Shown here piece by piece: positions 1-8,467 of a stretch of 64,000 nucleotides of DNA. The notes beneath the pieces were generated by a model. That model was not told the origin of the DNA. It made no database searches and worked only from the letters and a program-made list of their open reading frames with translations. The position numbers and the translations under genes were made by a program. Position 1 is the stretch's first letter; each line of letters opens with the position of its first letter. This DNA is from Ruegeria atlantica (GTDB taxonomy: Bacteria > Pseudomonadota > Alphaproteobacteria > Rhodobacterales > Rhodobacteraceae). The stretch spans positions 186,001-250,000 of the forward strand of contig NZ_WQBE01000001.1 of assembly GCF_013032005.1 (NCBI RefSeq). The letters are read 5' to 3'.

Positions 1-348
1 GGTGATTTTCTCCTGCATATCCGACAGGAATTTGGCGCGCTCAGCATCTGTGGTCAGTTGGTAATAGCGCAGACCGGCAAAGGACATGATGCGGCCCGCG
101 ATGGCGTTGATCTTTTCGTTGCGCTGCACGCAGTTCAGCAGGCTTTCGGCATCCAAATCGGCCAGCTTGCCTTCGTAGTCGGCGGCGAAGGACGCGCACT
201 CACCCTCAAGCCATTCCAGATCGCGGTCCAGTTCCGGCGCTTCTTCCGAGCTGTAGAGGTCAGTCAGATCCCATTCCGGCAGGTTGCCAAGATCGCCGGC
301 ACCTCCGGCTGCGTTTGCGTCACGGACGGGAAAGGGAAGGTCGCGCAT
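1..348 (-). CDS. M3-family oligoendopeptidase F, N-terminal part (cut by window edge)
   Basis: The 116 visible residues begin MRDLPFPVRDANAAGG and continue with the segment LPEWDLTDLY, the usual opening of PepF/M3 oligoendopeptidases. These are cytoplasmic zinc peptidases that digest short peptides. The HEXXH catalytic domain lies outside the window, so activity cannot be checked. The ATG at 348 is chosen because a GAGGTGAT ribosome-binding sequence sits five bases upstream. The gene runs off the left edge. Family assignment rests on the N-terminal helical domain only. Confidence 0.75.
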   Translation of the reverse strand, partial: MRDLPFPVRDANAAGGAGDLGNLPEWDLTDLYSSEEAPELDRDLEWLEGECASFAADYEGKLADLDAESLLNCVQRNEKINAIAGRIMSFAGLRYYQLTTDAERAKFLSDMQEKIT

Positions 349-430
349 GGATCACCTCGGAATATCTGCTTTGGCAAACATCTAGGCGCGGGCGGCCCGG
401 ATCACAAGCCGCCTTTGCGTGAGGTTTTGT

Positions 431-1408
431 TTAGCTGGAAAGAGCAGCCGAGGTCGGTGTGTCCGAATGGGCGGCCAAAAAATGTGCCGTCAGTTGATCG
501 AAGACGGGGCCGCGCACATCCGGTGCCTCCATCAGCACCTCATGTTCGCCATCGGGAATTTCAACCAGTGTGCCGCTGGGCCAGTTGGCCATCCGCGCCC
601 GGATCGCTTTGCGGTCAACGATTTGCTCGTGACTGCCAAGGAAGGTCAGGGCGGGCGTCGCGGGAGCGGTTTGTTCCATCAGCCAGGCGCATTCGTCCAG
701 TGCTTCGCGCAGCCAAATGGTCGAAGGCGCGCCAAGGGCCAGTTCCGGGTGCGCCTCAAGCTGGTCTTTCATCATTTGATACATCGCCGCATCGCGCGTC
801 AGCATGTTGCCTTCGAAGGGTTGTGAGGCGACGTAACTTTCCAGCGACGTGGTCGGAGGCGTTTTCTCACCCAGCCCAATTCGTGGCCCCCAATAGGCCG
901 TCAACCTGCTGAGCGGTTTCATGATCGGTGTGAAAAAGATCCCCCACATCGGGCCGGTAAAGGCGCAGGCTGCAAAAACGTCTCGCTCCAGCACCGCGCG
1001 CAGACCAATTGCGCCGCCCATCGAATGGCCGATCACGTACCAGGGTTTGGGCAAATCAAGTTGGGCGGCAAGTTCCAAGGCGGCATGCACGTCTTGTTGA
1101 TAGTCGGTGAACTGATCGACATGGCCGACCCGGGGATCGTCCAGCAAACGGTCTGCCAACCCCTGACCGCGCCAGTCAACGGCCAGAAAGGCAAACCCAC
1201 GGTCGATAAATTCAACCGCCGTGTTGCCGTATTTTTCGATGTATTCCGTCCGACCGGGGAACATCATCACCGTGCCGTTTGTTGCACCTTCGTGGTACCA
1301 GTGACCCACACGGATACGCGTATCGTCCGCAGTCGTCACCCAATGGGCCGCACCACCGGCAGGTCCGCCGGCCACGTCTTCAAAGAAAGGGGCCGGCGAG
1401 AACTTCAT
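431..1408 (-). CDS. alpha/beta hydrolase, lysophospholipase/monoacylglycerol lipase-like
   Basis: A 325-residue alpha/beta hydrolase of the PldB/Hydrolase_4 type. The nucleophile elbow GHSMGG is clear near residue 128, following an oxyanion-type segment (MMFPGRTEYIEKYG) near residue 50. A late GSHEQIVD and GEHEVLME supply the probable acid and histidine. No signal peptide is evident, so it is probably cytoplasmic and acts on lysophospholipids or monoglycerides. Its ATG shares one base with the stop of the SCP2 gene (TGATG), so the two are probably translationally coupled. The lipid-binding neighbour fits a lipid substrate, but this is inference. Confidence 0.85.
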   Translation of the reverse strand: MKFSPAPFFEDVAGGPAGGAAHWVTTADDTRIRVGHWYHEGATNGTVMMFPGRTEYIEKYGNTAVEFIDRGFAFLAVDWRGQGLADRLLDDPRVGHVDQFTDYQQDVHAALELAAQLDLPKPWYVIGHSMGGAIGLRAVLERDVFAACAFTGPMWGIFFTPIMKPLSRLTAYWGPRIGLGEKTPPTTSLESYVASQPFEGNMLTRDAAMYQMMKDQLEAHPELALGAPSTIWLREALDECAWLMEQTAPATPALTFLGSHEQIVDRKAIRARMANWPSGTLVEIPDGEHEVLMEAPDVRGPVFDQLTAHFLAAHSDTPTSAALSS

Positions 1409-1698
1409 CAGGCCAGCACCGAGGCGAGTTTCATGGCAATACCCATGTCTCCATCCACGCTCAGCTTGCCCGACATGAACGCACCGGTGGGGTTCAGGTC
1501 GCCGCTGAGGATTTGTTCGAACGTATCCGCATCTGCGCTCAGGGTGACATCTGCGTCGTCATCGCTGACACGTGCGCCGTCCGCGTCCAGTACGATAGCA
1601 CCCAGATCGGCGATGGCAAATTTGGCCGATGCGTCGAAATCGCCGCCGGACAGCTTTTCGTTCAGCGCGGCTGCGGCTTTTTCAAGAATGTCGCTCAT
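1408..1698 (-). CDS. SCP2 sterol-binding domain protein
   Basis: A 96-residue protein consisting only of an SCP2 domain. It has an N-terminal helix (DILEKAAAALNEKL) and beta strands, and ends in the family-typical segment PTGAFMSGKLSVDGDMGIAMKL. Such proteins bind lipids or acyl chains in a hydrophobic tunnel. The frame is open further upstream, but the ATG at 1698 gives the normal family length and N-terminus. It is the first gene of a two-gene unit with the downstream alpha/beta hydrolase, which suggests a shared role in lipid handling. Confidence 0.85.
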   Translation of the reverse strand: MSDILEKAAAALNEKLSGGDFDASAKFAIADLGAIVLDADGARVSDDDADVTLSADADTFEQILSGDLNPTGAFMSGKLSVDGDMGIAMKLASVLA

Positions 1699-1767
1699 GG
1701 TGTTCCTCATTTTGTTTCTGCGCCGTGAATGGACATCCCCGGTCGCAACGCTACACTGAACATTGTT

Positions 1768-2337
1768 ATGGGCATTGCAATCAACAATCTCAAACGTACC
1801 GTCACGGCACTTTTTGTCACGGTCATGTTTTCCACCAGTTCGGTGGCACAACAGGCGGATTCGCGTGACGAGGACGCCTTGCTACAGCAATTGGCGCTTT
1901 CCACGCCGGAACAGGCGATTGGTATCGACCGTCAACTCAAAGCTCTGTGGTCGCAATCGGGCTCGGCCTCGGCGGATTTGTTGCTGGAACGCGGGCGCGA
2001 GGCGCTGGATGACGGGGATGTGTTGACCGCGGTTGAACACCTTACGGCCCTGACCGACCATGCGCCCGGCTTTGCTGAAGGGTGGCACCTGCGTGCCTCG
2101 GCGTTTTTTGGAATGGACCGCTTTGGCATGGCCGCCGCTGATCTGGAACACGCGCTGACTCTGAACCCGAACAATTACGAGGCCATTTTCGGGCTTGGCT
2201 TGATTTTTGAGGTCATCGAACAGCCCGACAAGGCACTGGATGCGTATGAGCGTGCACTGGCTATACATCCTCATCATGAAGAAGTAACCAATGCGGTGAA
2301 TCGACTGAAGCCTCAGGTCGAGGGTTCGGCCCTCTAA
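1768..2337 (+). CDS. periplasmic TPR-repeat protein
   Basis: 189 residues. The N-terminus MGIAINNLKRTVTALFVTVMFSTSSVAQQA reads as a signal peptide with probable cleavage after SVAQ, so the product is likely periplasmic. At least three tetratricopeptide repeats follow (for example the block around DGDVLTAVEHLTALTDHAPGFAEGWHLRAS, then ADLEHALTLNPNNYEAIFGLG and KALDAYERALAIHPHHEE), which indicates a protein-binding scaffold. An upstream in-frame ATG at 1729 would precede the signal peptide with 13 extra residues, so 1768 is preferred. The partner is unknown. It lies 22 bp before the SUV3-like helicase and may be cotranscribed with it. Confidence 0.8.
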   Translation: MGIAINNLKRTVTALFVTVMFSTSSVAQQADSRDEDALLQQLALSTPEQAIGIDRQLKALWSQSGSASADLLLERGREALDDGDVLTAVEHLTALTDHAPGFAEGWHLRASAFFGMDRFGMAAADLEHALTLNPNNYEAIFGLGLIFEVIEQPDKALDAYERALAIHPHHEEVTNAVNRLKPQVEGSAL

Positions 2338-2359
2338 AGAACCGAGGCAGGGGGCAAAG

Positions 2360-5167
2360 GTGAGCGGGTCATCCCGAATTGTGGCCGTACTTGGCCCGAC
2401 CAACACAGGTAAAACCCATTACGCGATCGAGCGGATGCTGGGCTATCGGACCGGAGTGATCGGTCTGCCACTGCGTCTTTTGGCGCGAGAGGTTTATGAC
2501 AAGATCGTCGCCATTCGCGGCCCGTCTGTCGTGGCACTGGTCACGGGCGAGGAACGGATCGTGCCGCCCCGCGCCCAATATTGGGTCTGCACGGTCGAGG
2601 CGATGCCCGAAGGTATGGGCGCAGATTTCGTTGCCATCGACGAAATCCAACTGTGCGCCGATCCAGAACGCGGTCACGTCTTCACCGACCGCCTGCTGCG
2701 CGCACGCGGTACGAGCGAAACGCTGTTTCTGGGTTCGGACACCATGCGCGGTTCCATCGCGGCTTTGGTTCCAGAGGCACAGTTTGTTCGGCGCGAGCGG
2801 ATGTCGCAGCTGGTCTATGCAGGATCCAAAAAAATCAGCCGCATGCCATCGCGCAGCGCAATTGTCGGGTTCTCGGTTGATAATGTCTATGCGATTGCCG
2901 AGCTTTTGCGCCGCCAAAAGGGTGGTGCGGCCGTGGTCATGGGCGCCCTCAGCCCGCGCACACGGAACGCGCAGGTCGATTTGTATCAGAATGGCGAGGT
3001 CGACTATCTGGTCGCCACCGATGCCATCGGGATGGGGTTGAATCTGGATGTGAACCATGTGGCGTTCTCGTCCCTGAGCAAATTTGACGGACGCAGAATG
3101 CGCCCTCTAGCCCCGAACGAACTGGCGCAGATCGCAGGTCGGGCCGGGCGCGGCATGTCGGACGGCACTTTTGGCGTGACCGGTGAGGCCCCACCGCTGG
3201 AAGACGGCGTGGCGCAGGCGATCATGGACAGCCGCTTTACGCCGATGAAAAAGCTGAACTGGCGGAATGCTGCTTTGCGATTTGGCTCGATTGACGCACT
3301 GATCGACTCGCTTGAGGTCAGCCCGAATGACGAACACCTGGTCAAGGCGCGGCCTGCAGACGATCTGAATGTGCTGAAATCGCTCTCGCAAGTGACCGAG
3401 GTTGCCGCCCGTGCCAGTGATGGTCAATCGATCCGTTTGTTGTGGGATGTGTGCCGAATCCCCGATTTTCGCGGCATCAGCCACGCGGAACACGCCAGCC
3501 TGCTCGAAGTGATCTATGGCCACTTGCATGAACGCGGTTCGATCCCAGATGATTTCATGGCGCGGCAAATCCGCCGGATCGACAGAACCGACGGAGATAT
3601 CGATGCTTTGTCTAAAAGGTTGGCATATATTCGCACCTGGACATATGTTGCGCAGCGAAACGGTTGGGTGCATGACGAATCACATTGGCGTGACGAAACA
3701 CGCACTGTAGAAGACAGGCTGTCAGACGCATTGCATGATCGTTTGACTCAAAGATTTGTGGACCGGCGCACGTCAGTGTTGCTGCGCCGGCTCAAACAGA
3801 AGGAGGCCCTTTTGGCCGAAGTAAATGACAAGGGTGAAGTGACCGTCGAAGGCGAATTCGTCGGTCGTCTGGAAGGGTTCCGGTTTATCCCGGACAAAAG
3901 CGCGCAAGGAACCGAGGCGAAAGCTTTGAAATCGGCCTCTTTGCAAGCACTCGCGCCGCAATTCCATCTGCGCGCCGATCGCTTCTACAATGCGCCCGAT
4001 ACCGAAATTGATTTTACCGATCAGGGCGGCCTGATGTGGGGCGAATATGCCGTTGGCAAACTGGTTGCCGGGGCTGAACCGCTCAAGCCGATGGTCGAGG
4101 TGTTTGTGGATGAGGCCGCAGGCCCAGAGGTTGAGCAGAAAGTGCAGCGCCGTCTGCAGCATTTCATCGACCGTAAAGTGGCCGCGTTGTTCGAACCGTT
4201 GCTGAACCTGTCGCGGGACGAGGAACTGTCCGGAGTGGCCAAAGGCTTCGCCTTCCGCATGGTCGAGGCACTGGGCGTGCTGCCGCGTGCAGGCGTCGCG
4301 CAAGAGGTCAAGGATCTGGATCAGGACGCCCGCGGCGCGCTACGCAAGCACGGCATCCGGTTCGGTCAGTTCACCATCTTCATGCCGCTGCTGCTGAAAC
4401 CTGCGCCGACGCGTCTGCGTCTGGTTTTGTGGGCTCTGGCCAATGGGCTGCAGGAATTCCCCGAAGCACCGCCTCCGGGTCTTGTCACCGTACCGGTCGC
4501 GAAGGATGCACCCGAAGGGTACGACACCATGTGTGGCTACCGCGATGCGGGCGAGCGCTCGATCCGGATCGACATGCTGGAACGTCTGGCCGACATGTTG
4601 CGCGCCGAAGACAGCCGTGGCGGGTTTGAAGCCAAGCCCGACATGCTGTCGATCACCGGTATGACGCTGGAACAGTTCGCTGACCTTATGCAGGGGCTGG
4701 GCTATAAAGCCGAGCGTGGCGAGCGTGAAAAGGTGAAAGCGGCACCTGCCGAAACTCCTGAGACCAATGCGGTCGAGCAACCCGCTGTCGAAGAATCCCC
4801 GGCACCAGAATCGGCAACCGAAGAGGTCGCCACCCCCGCCGAGGCGCCAGCCGAGGCCACCGACAGCACCGAGGCGGCAGCCGAGGCTCCGGCAACGGAT
4901 GAACCCGAGGTCGAGGTGTTCTATACGTTCACTTGGGGTCGTCAGCGTCAGGCCAACCGTGGCCCGCGTCGTGAACAGAGGCAGGGGCAGGGCAAAGGCA
5001 AGCCGCGCGGTAAACCGCAGGATGGTCGCGGCAAACCGCAGGGCAAGAAGGGTGGCAAGCCGCAAGGGGCCAAGACCTTCTCCTCCCGACCGCCCAAGAA
5101 AGAAAAGGCGATCGACCCCGATAACCCGTTTGCAGCTGCGCTCATGGGTTTGAAAGACGGTAACTAA
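2360..5167 (+). CDS. SUV3/SUPV3L1-like superfamily 2 RNA helicase
   Basis: 935 residues with a GTG start preceded by a GAGGCAGGGGG purine run. Walker A is GPTNTGKTH (residues 12-20), the Walker B box is DEIQ near residue 94, and motif VI is QIAGRAGRG near residue 255. This is the DExH architecture of mitochondrial SUV3 helicases, which unwind RNA for degradation and are common in alphaproteobacteria. The last ~150 residues are first Glu/Ala/Pro-rich and then Lys/Gly/Arg/Gln-rich, so they look disordered and RNA-binding. The S4-domain gene begins 7 bp downstream, consistent with an RNA-metabolism operon. Strand polarity and degradosome partners cannot be read from the sequence. Confidence 0.9.
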   Translation: MSGSSRIVAVLGPTNTGKTHYAIERMLGYRTGVIGLPLRLLAREVYDKIVAIRGPSVVALVTGEERIVPPRAQYWVCTVEAMPEGMGADFVAIDEIQLCADPERGHVFTDRLLRARGTSETLFLGSDTMRGSIAALVPEAQFVRRERMSQLVYAGSKKISRMPSRSAIVGFSVDNVYAIAELLRRQKGGAAVVMGALSPRTRNAQVDLYQNGEVDYLVATDAIGMGLNLDVNHVAFSSLSKFDGRRMRPLAPNELAQIAGRAGRGMSDGTFGVTGEAPPLEDGVAQAIMDSRFTPMKKLNWRNAALRFGSIDALIDSLEVSPNDEHLVKARPADDLNVLKSLSQVTEVAARASDGQSIRLLWDVCRIPDFRGISHAEHASLLEVIYGHLHERGSIPDDFMARQIRRIDRTDGDIDALSKRLAYIRTWTYVAQRNGWVHDESHWRDETRTVEDRLSDALHDRLTQRFVDRRTSVLLRRLKQKEALLAEVNDKGEVTVEGEFVGRLEGFRFIPDKSAQGTEAKALKSASLQALAPQFHLRADRFYNAPDTEIDFTDQGGLMWGEYAVGKLVAGAEPLKPMVEVFVDEAAGPEVEQKVQRRLQHFIDRKVAALFEPLLNLSRDEELSGVAKGFAFRMVEALGVLPRAGVAQEVKDLDQDARGALRKHGIRFGQFTIFMPLLLKPAPTRLRLVLWALANGLQEFPEAPPPGLVTVPVAKDAPEGYDTMCGYRDAGERSIRIDMLERLADMLRAEDSRGGFEAKPDMLSITGMTLEQFADLMQGLGYKAERGEREKVKAAPAETPETNAVEQPAVEESPAPESATEEVATPAEAPAEATDSTEAAAEAPATDEPEVEVFYTFTWGRQRQANRGPRREQRQGQGKGKPRGKPQDGRGKPQGKKGGKPQGAKTFSSRPPKKEKAIDPDNPFAAALMGLKDGN

Positions 5168-5173
5168 ACGCCG

Positions 5174-5539
5174 ATGGCTGAGGCCAAGCTGCGGATCGAC
5201 AAATGGCTTTGGCAGGCGCGGTTCTTCAAGACCCGCAGCCTGGCCACTAAACAGGTCAGCGGCGGCCATGTTCGGTTGAACGGAAACCGGGTTCTGAAAC
5301 CAGCGCAAGCTGTAGAACCCGGTGATGTTCTGACCTTCCCGCAAGGGCGAGTTGTACGCGTCGTTCGCGTGGAAAAGCTGGGCGAACGACGCGGCCCTGC
5401 ACCCGAAGCGCAAACACTGTACTTCGATATGACCGAAAAGAAGGACGCGCCGCCCGGAAACCCCGGATTCGAAGGAAAAGGTCGTCCAACCAAGAAAGAT
5501 CGGCGCGCGCTTGATCTTTCTCGTACCACTAGGGGCTGA
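5174..5539 (+). CDS. S4-domain RNA-binding protein, Hsp15 (HslR)-like
   Basis: 121 residues with an S4 RNA-binding fold at the N-terminus (LRIDKWLWQARFFKTRSLATK ... GGHVRLNGNRV), matching Hsp15/HslR. In E. coli that protein rescues stalled 50S subunits carrying peptidyl-tRNA. The C-terminal third is basic and low in complexity. It begins 7 bp after the SUV3-like helicase stop and is very probably cotranscribed with it. A role in ribosome recycling is inferred from the family. Confidence 0.85.
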   Translation: MAEAKLRIDKWLWQARFFKTRSLATKQVSGGHVRLNGNRVLKPAQAVEPGDVLTFPQGRVVRVVRVEKLGERRGPAPEAQTLYFDMTEKKDAPPGNPGFEGKGRPTKKDRRALDLSRTTRG

Positions 5540-5553
5540 TCCGCCCTTGAAGA

Positions 5554-5566
5554 CAGTATAATACTG
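5554..5566 (+). promoter_or_regulatory. Candidate fdxA promoter: perfect -10 inside a 13-bp inverted repeat
   Basis: CAGTATAATACTG lies 40 bp before the fdxA ATG. It contains the consensus -10 hexamer TATAAT at 5557-5562, and its arms CAGTAT and ATACTG are exact inverted repeats about one central base. No convincing -35 hexamer is visible at 17 bp spacing, so an activator or relaxed -35 is possible. The overlap of symmetry and -10 would let a repressor occlude polymerase. That is inference. Confidence 0.5.
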
Positions 5567-5605
5567 GATTAGCTAAACGCCCAAACCGCAAACGGGATTC
5601 CCACT

Positions 5606-5944
5606 ATGACCTATGTTGTCACCGAAAACTGCATTGGCTGCAAATACACCGACTGCGTCGAAGTATGCCCGGTGGATTGTTTCTACGAAGGTGAGAACAC
5701 TTTGGTCATTCATCCCGATGAATGCATCGACTGCGGCGTGTGTGAGCCCGAGTGCCCCGCTGACGCCATTCGCCCTGACACTGAGCCGGGGATGGACCAG
5801 TGGGTGGAATTCAACCGGAAATACTCGGAACAATGGCCGGTGATCGTGACCAAGAAAGACCCGCTGCCCGAGGCCGAAGAGCGCGACGGCGAAGAGGGTA
5901 AAATGGAGAAGTATTTCTCGGAAGCGCCCGGCGAAGGCGGCTAA
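5606..5944 (+). CDS. fdxA: 7Fe ferredoxin FdxA
   Basis: 112 residues beginning [26 protein letters not shown], with a second motif [12 protein letters not shown]. The spacing of the first motif (CxxCxxxxxCxxxCP) is that of 7Fe ferredoxins with one [3Fe-4S] and one [4Fe-4S] cluster. The C-terminal extension ([14 protein letters not shown]...) is the usual FdxA tail. It is a cytoplasmic low-potential electron carrier. A strong -10-like element 40 bp upstream suggests its own promoter. The electron donor and acceptor cannot be inferred from position. Confidence 0.93.
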   Translation: MTYVVTENCIGCKYTDCVEVCPVDCFYEGENTLVIHPDECIDCGVCEPECPADAIRPDTEPGMDQWVEFNRKYSEQWPVIVTKKDPLPEAEERDGEEGKMEKYFSEAPGEGG

Positions 5945-5956
5945 GCGATTCGCTCT

Positions 5957-5974
5957 CTGAACTTGTCGGTTCAG
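5957..5974. repeat. Small inverted repeat after fdxA
   Basis: CTGAAC and GTTCAG (6 bp) flank a 6-nt loop 12 bp past the fdxA stop. No T-tract follows, so it is a weak terminator candidate at best. The rest of the fdxA-carD gap (to 6226) holds a TATAAT at 6062-6067 that could serve a carD promoter with a ~150 nt leader. I see nothing else in it. Confidence 0.3.
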
Positions 5975-6226
5975 GTGTAGAAACAAGTTGCAACGCTTTG
6001 AAACTTATAAGGTTTCACGGCCATTTTTGGGCGTGCCCTTTCAGATGTCGTAATTTTGTGATATAATCGAAAGCTGAATGATGAATGAGATGGGGATGTA
6101 CTCCGTAAGTATGTGTGCTTTGGAGTTCTGATTTTTTGACAAACAAGCCACCTGACGGGGCCGAAATGGCACCGGCTAGGCTGTTTTGTTGTCCGCATCT
6201 TACTCTATAACCAAGGATGAACCTGT

Positions 6227-6742
6227 ATGTCTAAGTCGAAAAAGCTTGAGTTCCGCCCGAATGACTATGTTGTCTACCCTGCGCATGGCGTGGGTCAGAT
6301 TATCTCGATCGAAGAGCAGGAAGTCGCGGGATATTCGCTTGAGCTGTTCGTTATCTCCTTTGAAAAAGACAAAATGACCCTGCGGGTGCCGACCAACAAA
6401 GTCACCGAGTCCGGCTTGCGGTCACTCAGTTCGCCCGATGTCATCAGCCAGGCGATGAAGACGCTCAAGGGCAAGGCCAAGGTGAAACGCGCCATGTGGT
6501 CGCGCCGGGCGCAGGAATATGAACAAAAAATCAACTCGGGCGATCTGATTTCGATTGCCGAAGTGGTGCGCGACTTGCACCGCACAGACGATCAGCGCGA
6601 GCAGAGCTATTCCGAGCGTCAGCTGTACGAAGCCGCGCTAGAGCGTCTGACCCGCGAAGTGGCCGCTGTGTCCGGCGCCGGTGAGGTTTCGGCCGCCAAG
6701 CAAGTTGATGAGGTGCTGACCTCGCGCGCTGCTGCCGCCTGA
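6227..6742 (+). CDS. CarD/CdnL-family transcription factor
   Basis: 171 residues. The N-terminal CarD_TRCF RNA-polymerase-interaction domain begins at FRPNDYVVYPAHGVGQI, and a helical DNA-binding C-terminal domain follows (LKGKAKVKRAMWSRRAQEYEQKI ... LYEAALERL). CdnL proteins bind the RNAP beta subunit and stabilise open complexes at rRNA and other housekeeping promoters. Length matches alphaproteobacterial CdnL. AAGGA lies 9 nt before the ATG. A strong intrinsic terminator follows the gene, so it is probably a single transcription unit. Confidence 0.93.
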   Translation: MSKSKKLEFRPNDYVVYPAHGVGQIISIEEQEVAGYSLELFVISFEKDKMTLRVPTNKVTESGLRSLSSPDVISQAMKTLKGKAKVKRAMWSRRAQEYEQKINSGDLISIAEVVRDLHRTDDQREQSYSERQLYEAALERLTREVAAVSGAGEVSAAKQVDEVLTSRAAAA

Positions 6743-6764
6743 TATCTGGCAATTCTGAAATTGG

Positions 6765-6795
6765 GGCCGCTCCTGAAAAGGGGGCGGCCTTTTTT
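6765..6795 (+). terminator. Intrinsic terminator after carD
   Basis: GGCCGCTCCT (6765-6774) pairs with GGGGGCGGCC (6780-6789), including G-T pairs, over a 5-nt loop. Six T residues (6790-6795) follow at once. It lies 23 bp past the carD stop. Confidence 0.85.
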
Positions 6796-6856
6796 GTGTC
6801 TTGTCTTGGTGAAATCCGCTTTTGCCGCTAATTTTCCAGTAGTCAGAGGCGGATAC

Positions 6857-7627
6857 ATGACCAGGATAAAGCAAACCGTTAAGTTTCTGTACATCGCGCA
6901 TGACCCGATTTCGGTCTGGTTCCGCTATGGCTTGATCCTGTTTGACGCCGCGTCGATCGTGTTCTTCGTGTCCACGGCGAATGTGCCGCATGGGCCGGGG
7001 ATCACGCTTGCCAGTCTGTGCGTCGGGTTTCTCATCTTGCTGGATTTTTTGGCCCGGTTATGGATTTCGAAAGACCGCTGGAAACTTCTGTGCAAGATTT
7101 ACACACTGGCCGATATCGTCGTGATCGCCTCGCTGCTGCTTGAGCCGTTCTTGCCCGGAAACTTGGCCTTCGTGCGAATATTGCGCGCGTTGCGCCTGAT
7201 CCATTCCTATCACTTGCTGCGGGATTTGCGGCGTGACAGTCAGTTTTTCCGAACGCATGAGGATGCCGTCATCGCGGCGATCAATCTGCTTGTATTCGTA
7301 TTCGCGACCTCAACGGCGGTTCTGGTGTTCTTCATTCCTGATAGCAGCCCGCATGCCTATATTGATGCGCTTTATTTCACCATGGCGACGCTGACGACGA
7401 CAGGGTTCGGCGACATCACCTTGGCGACACCGGCAGGCAAGTTGTTCTCAGTTTTCATAATGGTTGTGGGTGTGGCGCTGTTCGTGCGTCTGGCGCAGGC
7501 CGTTTTCATGCCGCAGAAAGTGCGCCACAAGTGCCCCAGCTGTGGCCTTTATCGGCATGATCCTGACGCGGTACATTGCAAGCACTGCGGCGAAACGCTG
7601 CGTATCGAAACCGGTGGTACGGCCTAA
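6857..7627 (+). CDS. Voltage-gated-type K+ channel with C-terminal zinc ribbon
   Basis: 256 residues. Five hydrophobic segments precede the pore: WFRYGLILFDAASIVFF, LASLCVGFLILLDFLARLW, TLADIVVIASLLL, an S4-like segment with spaced arginines (FVRILRALRLIHSY), and INLLVFVFATSTAVLVFF. Then come the pore helix and filter TMATLTTTGFGD and a final transmembrane helix. This is a 6-TM potassium-channel layout with a GFG filter. The cytosolic tail carries CPSCG and CKHCG, a four-cysteine zinc ribbon (about residues 231-248). The start at 6857 is chosen for the GAGG before it, and the longer frame runs into the carD terminator. The channel's stimulus is unknown. Confidence 0.82.
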   Translation: MTRIKQTVKFLYIAHDPISVWFRYGLILFDAASIVFFVSTANVPHGPGITLASLCVGFLILLDFLARLWISKDRWKLLCKIYTLADIVVIASLLLEPFLPGNLAFVRILRALRLIHSYHLLRDLRRDSQFFRTHEDAVIAAINLLVFVFATSTAVLVFFIPDSSPHAYIDALYFTMATLTTTGFGDITLATPAGKLFSVFIMVVGVALFVRLAQAVFMPQKVRHKCPSCGLYRHDPDAVHCKHCGETLRIETGGTA

Positions 7628-8388
7628 AGCGCGGCTACGACCGCGGTCATGAATGTCAGTTCTGCCAATTGCTGCGAAGCCCCTAGGATATCACCGGTCT
7701 GACCACCGATTTTGGCCTTTGCGACCCCGGCGAGCACCGCAACAACCAGCGCAGCGACGAAAGTTGGTGGAATGGCCGCAGCGCCCATCAAAAGTACCGC
7801 GCCTAGCAAAGCCAATCCAAAACCCGATGCAACCGTCACACCTCGCGGCCCTCCGACCGAGTGGCTCAGACCACTATTGCGCGCATTTGGCAGGGCATTC
7901 ATCAGAACCGGCATAACCGCGCGGGACAAGATGCAGGCCGCAAGGATTGCGGCATAGTTGCTTGCCGTTAACAGGGTTGCAATCAAAGCGACGCGTATCA
8001 ACTGCGTGAAGATCAGAGCCAGAACACCATAGGCGCCAATATGGCTGTCCTTCATGATTTCTAATCGGCGCTCCTGGGTGAACCCACCCCAAAGTCCGTC
8101 TACGGTATCGGCCAAACCATCTTCGTGCATCGCACCGGTGGTCATGATCAGAACCGCAACCAGGAAAACCGCGCTGACCATAGCGGGTAAATTCAAAGCC
8201 ATCGTGGCCCAACCAACCGCGCAAGCCAGCAGCCCTATAGTCAAACCGACCACGGGAAACGCCCAGGCGGCGCTGGCCTGCCGTGCAAAGGTGTTTTCCG
8301 GTAGCCGCGGCAGCGGTAGGCGGGTCAGCAAGACCAGCGCTAGTGGTATATCCCACACGGAAAACAGCTTGGTGTCGTTTTTATGCAC
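7624..8388 (-). CDS. cobS: Adenosylcobinamide-GDP ribazoletransferase (cobalamin synthase) CobS
   Basis: 254 residues from a GTG start ([30 protein letters not shown]). The conserved acidic motif [18 protein letters not shown] (near residue 80) is the CobS signature, and several hydrophobic helices follow. CobS is an inner-membrane enzyme that joins adenosylcobinamide-GDP to alpha-ribazole in the last stage of B12 assembly. An in-frame ATG at 8436 is possible but would leave only 31 bp to the divergent cobT, so 8388 is preferred. Its stop overlaps the stop of the channel gene by 4 bp. Confidence 0.9.
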   Translation of the reverse strand: MHKNDTKLFSVWDIPLALVLLTRLPLPRLPENTFARQASAAWAFPVVGLTIGLLACAVGWATMALNLPAMVSAVFLVAVLIMTTGAMHEDGLADTVDGLWGGFTQERRLEIMKDSHIGAYGVLALIFTQLIRVALIATLLTASNYAAILAACILSRAVMPVLMNALPNARNSGLSHSVGGPRGVTVASGFGLALLGAVLLMGAAAIPPTFVAALVVAVLAGVAKAKIGGQTGDILGASQQLAELTFMTAVVAAL

Positions 8389-8467
8389 TCCCGCGCCTTT
8401 CGGGGTCTTGTTGGATCGGACGCTTCGGTTAAACACACAGGACCACTCTGATGCAACGAGGCTTTGG

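Noticed and set aside
8389-8467. Cobalamin riboswitch between cobS and cobT
   Set aside because: The gap is under 100 bp and has no B12 box.
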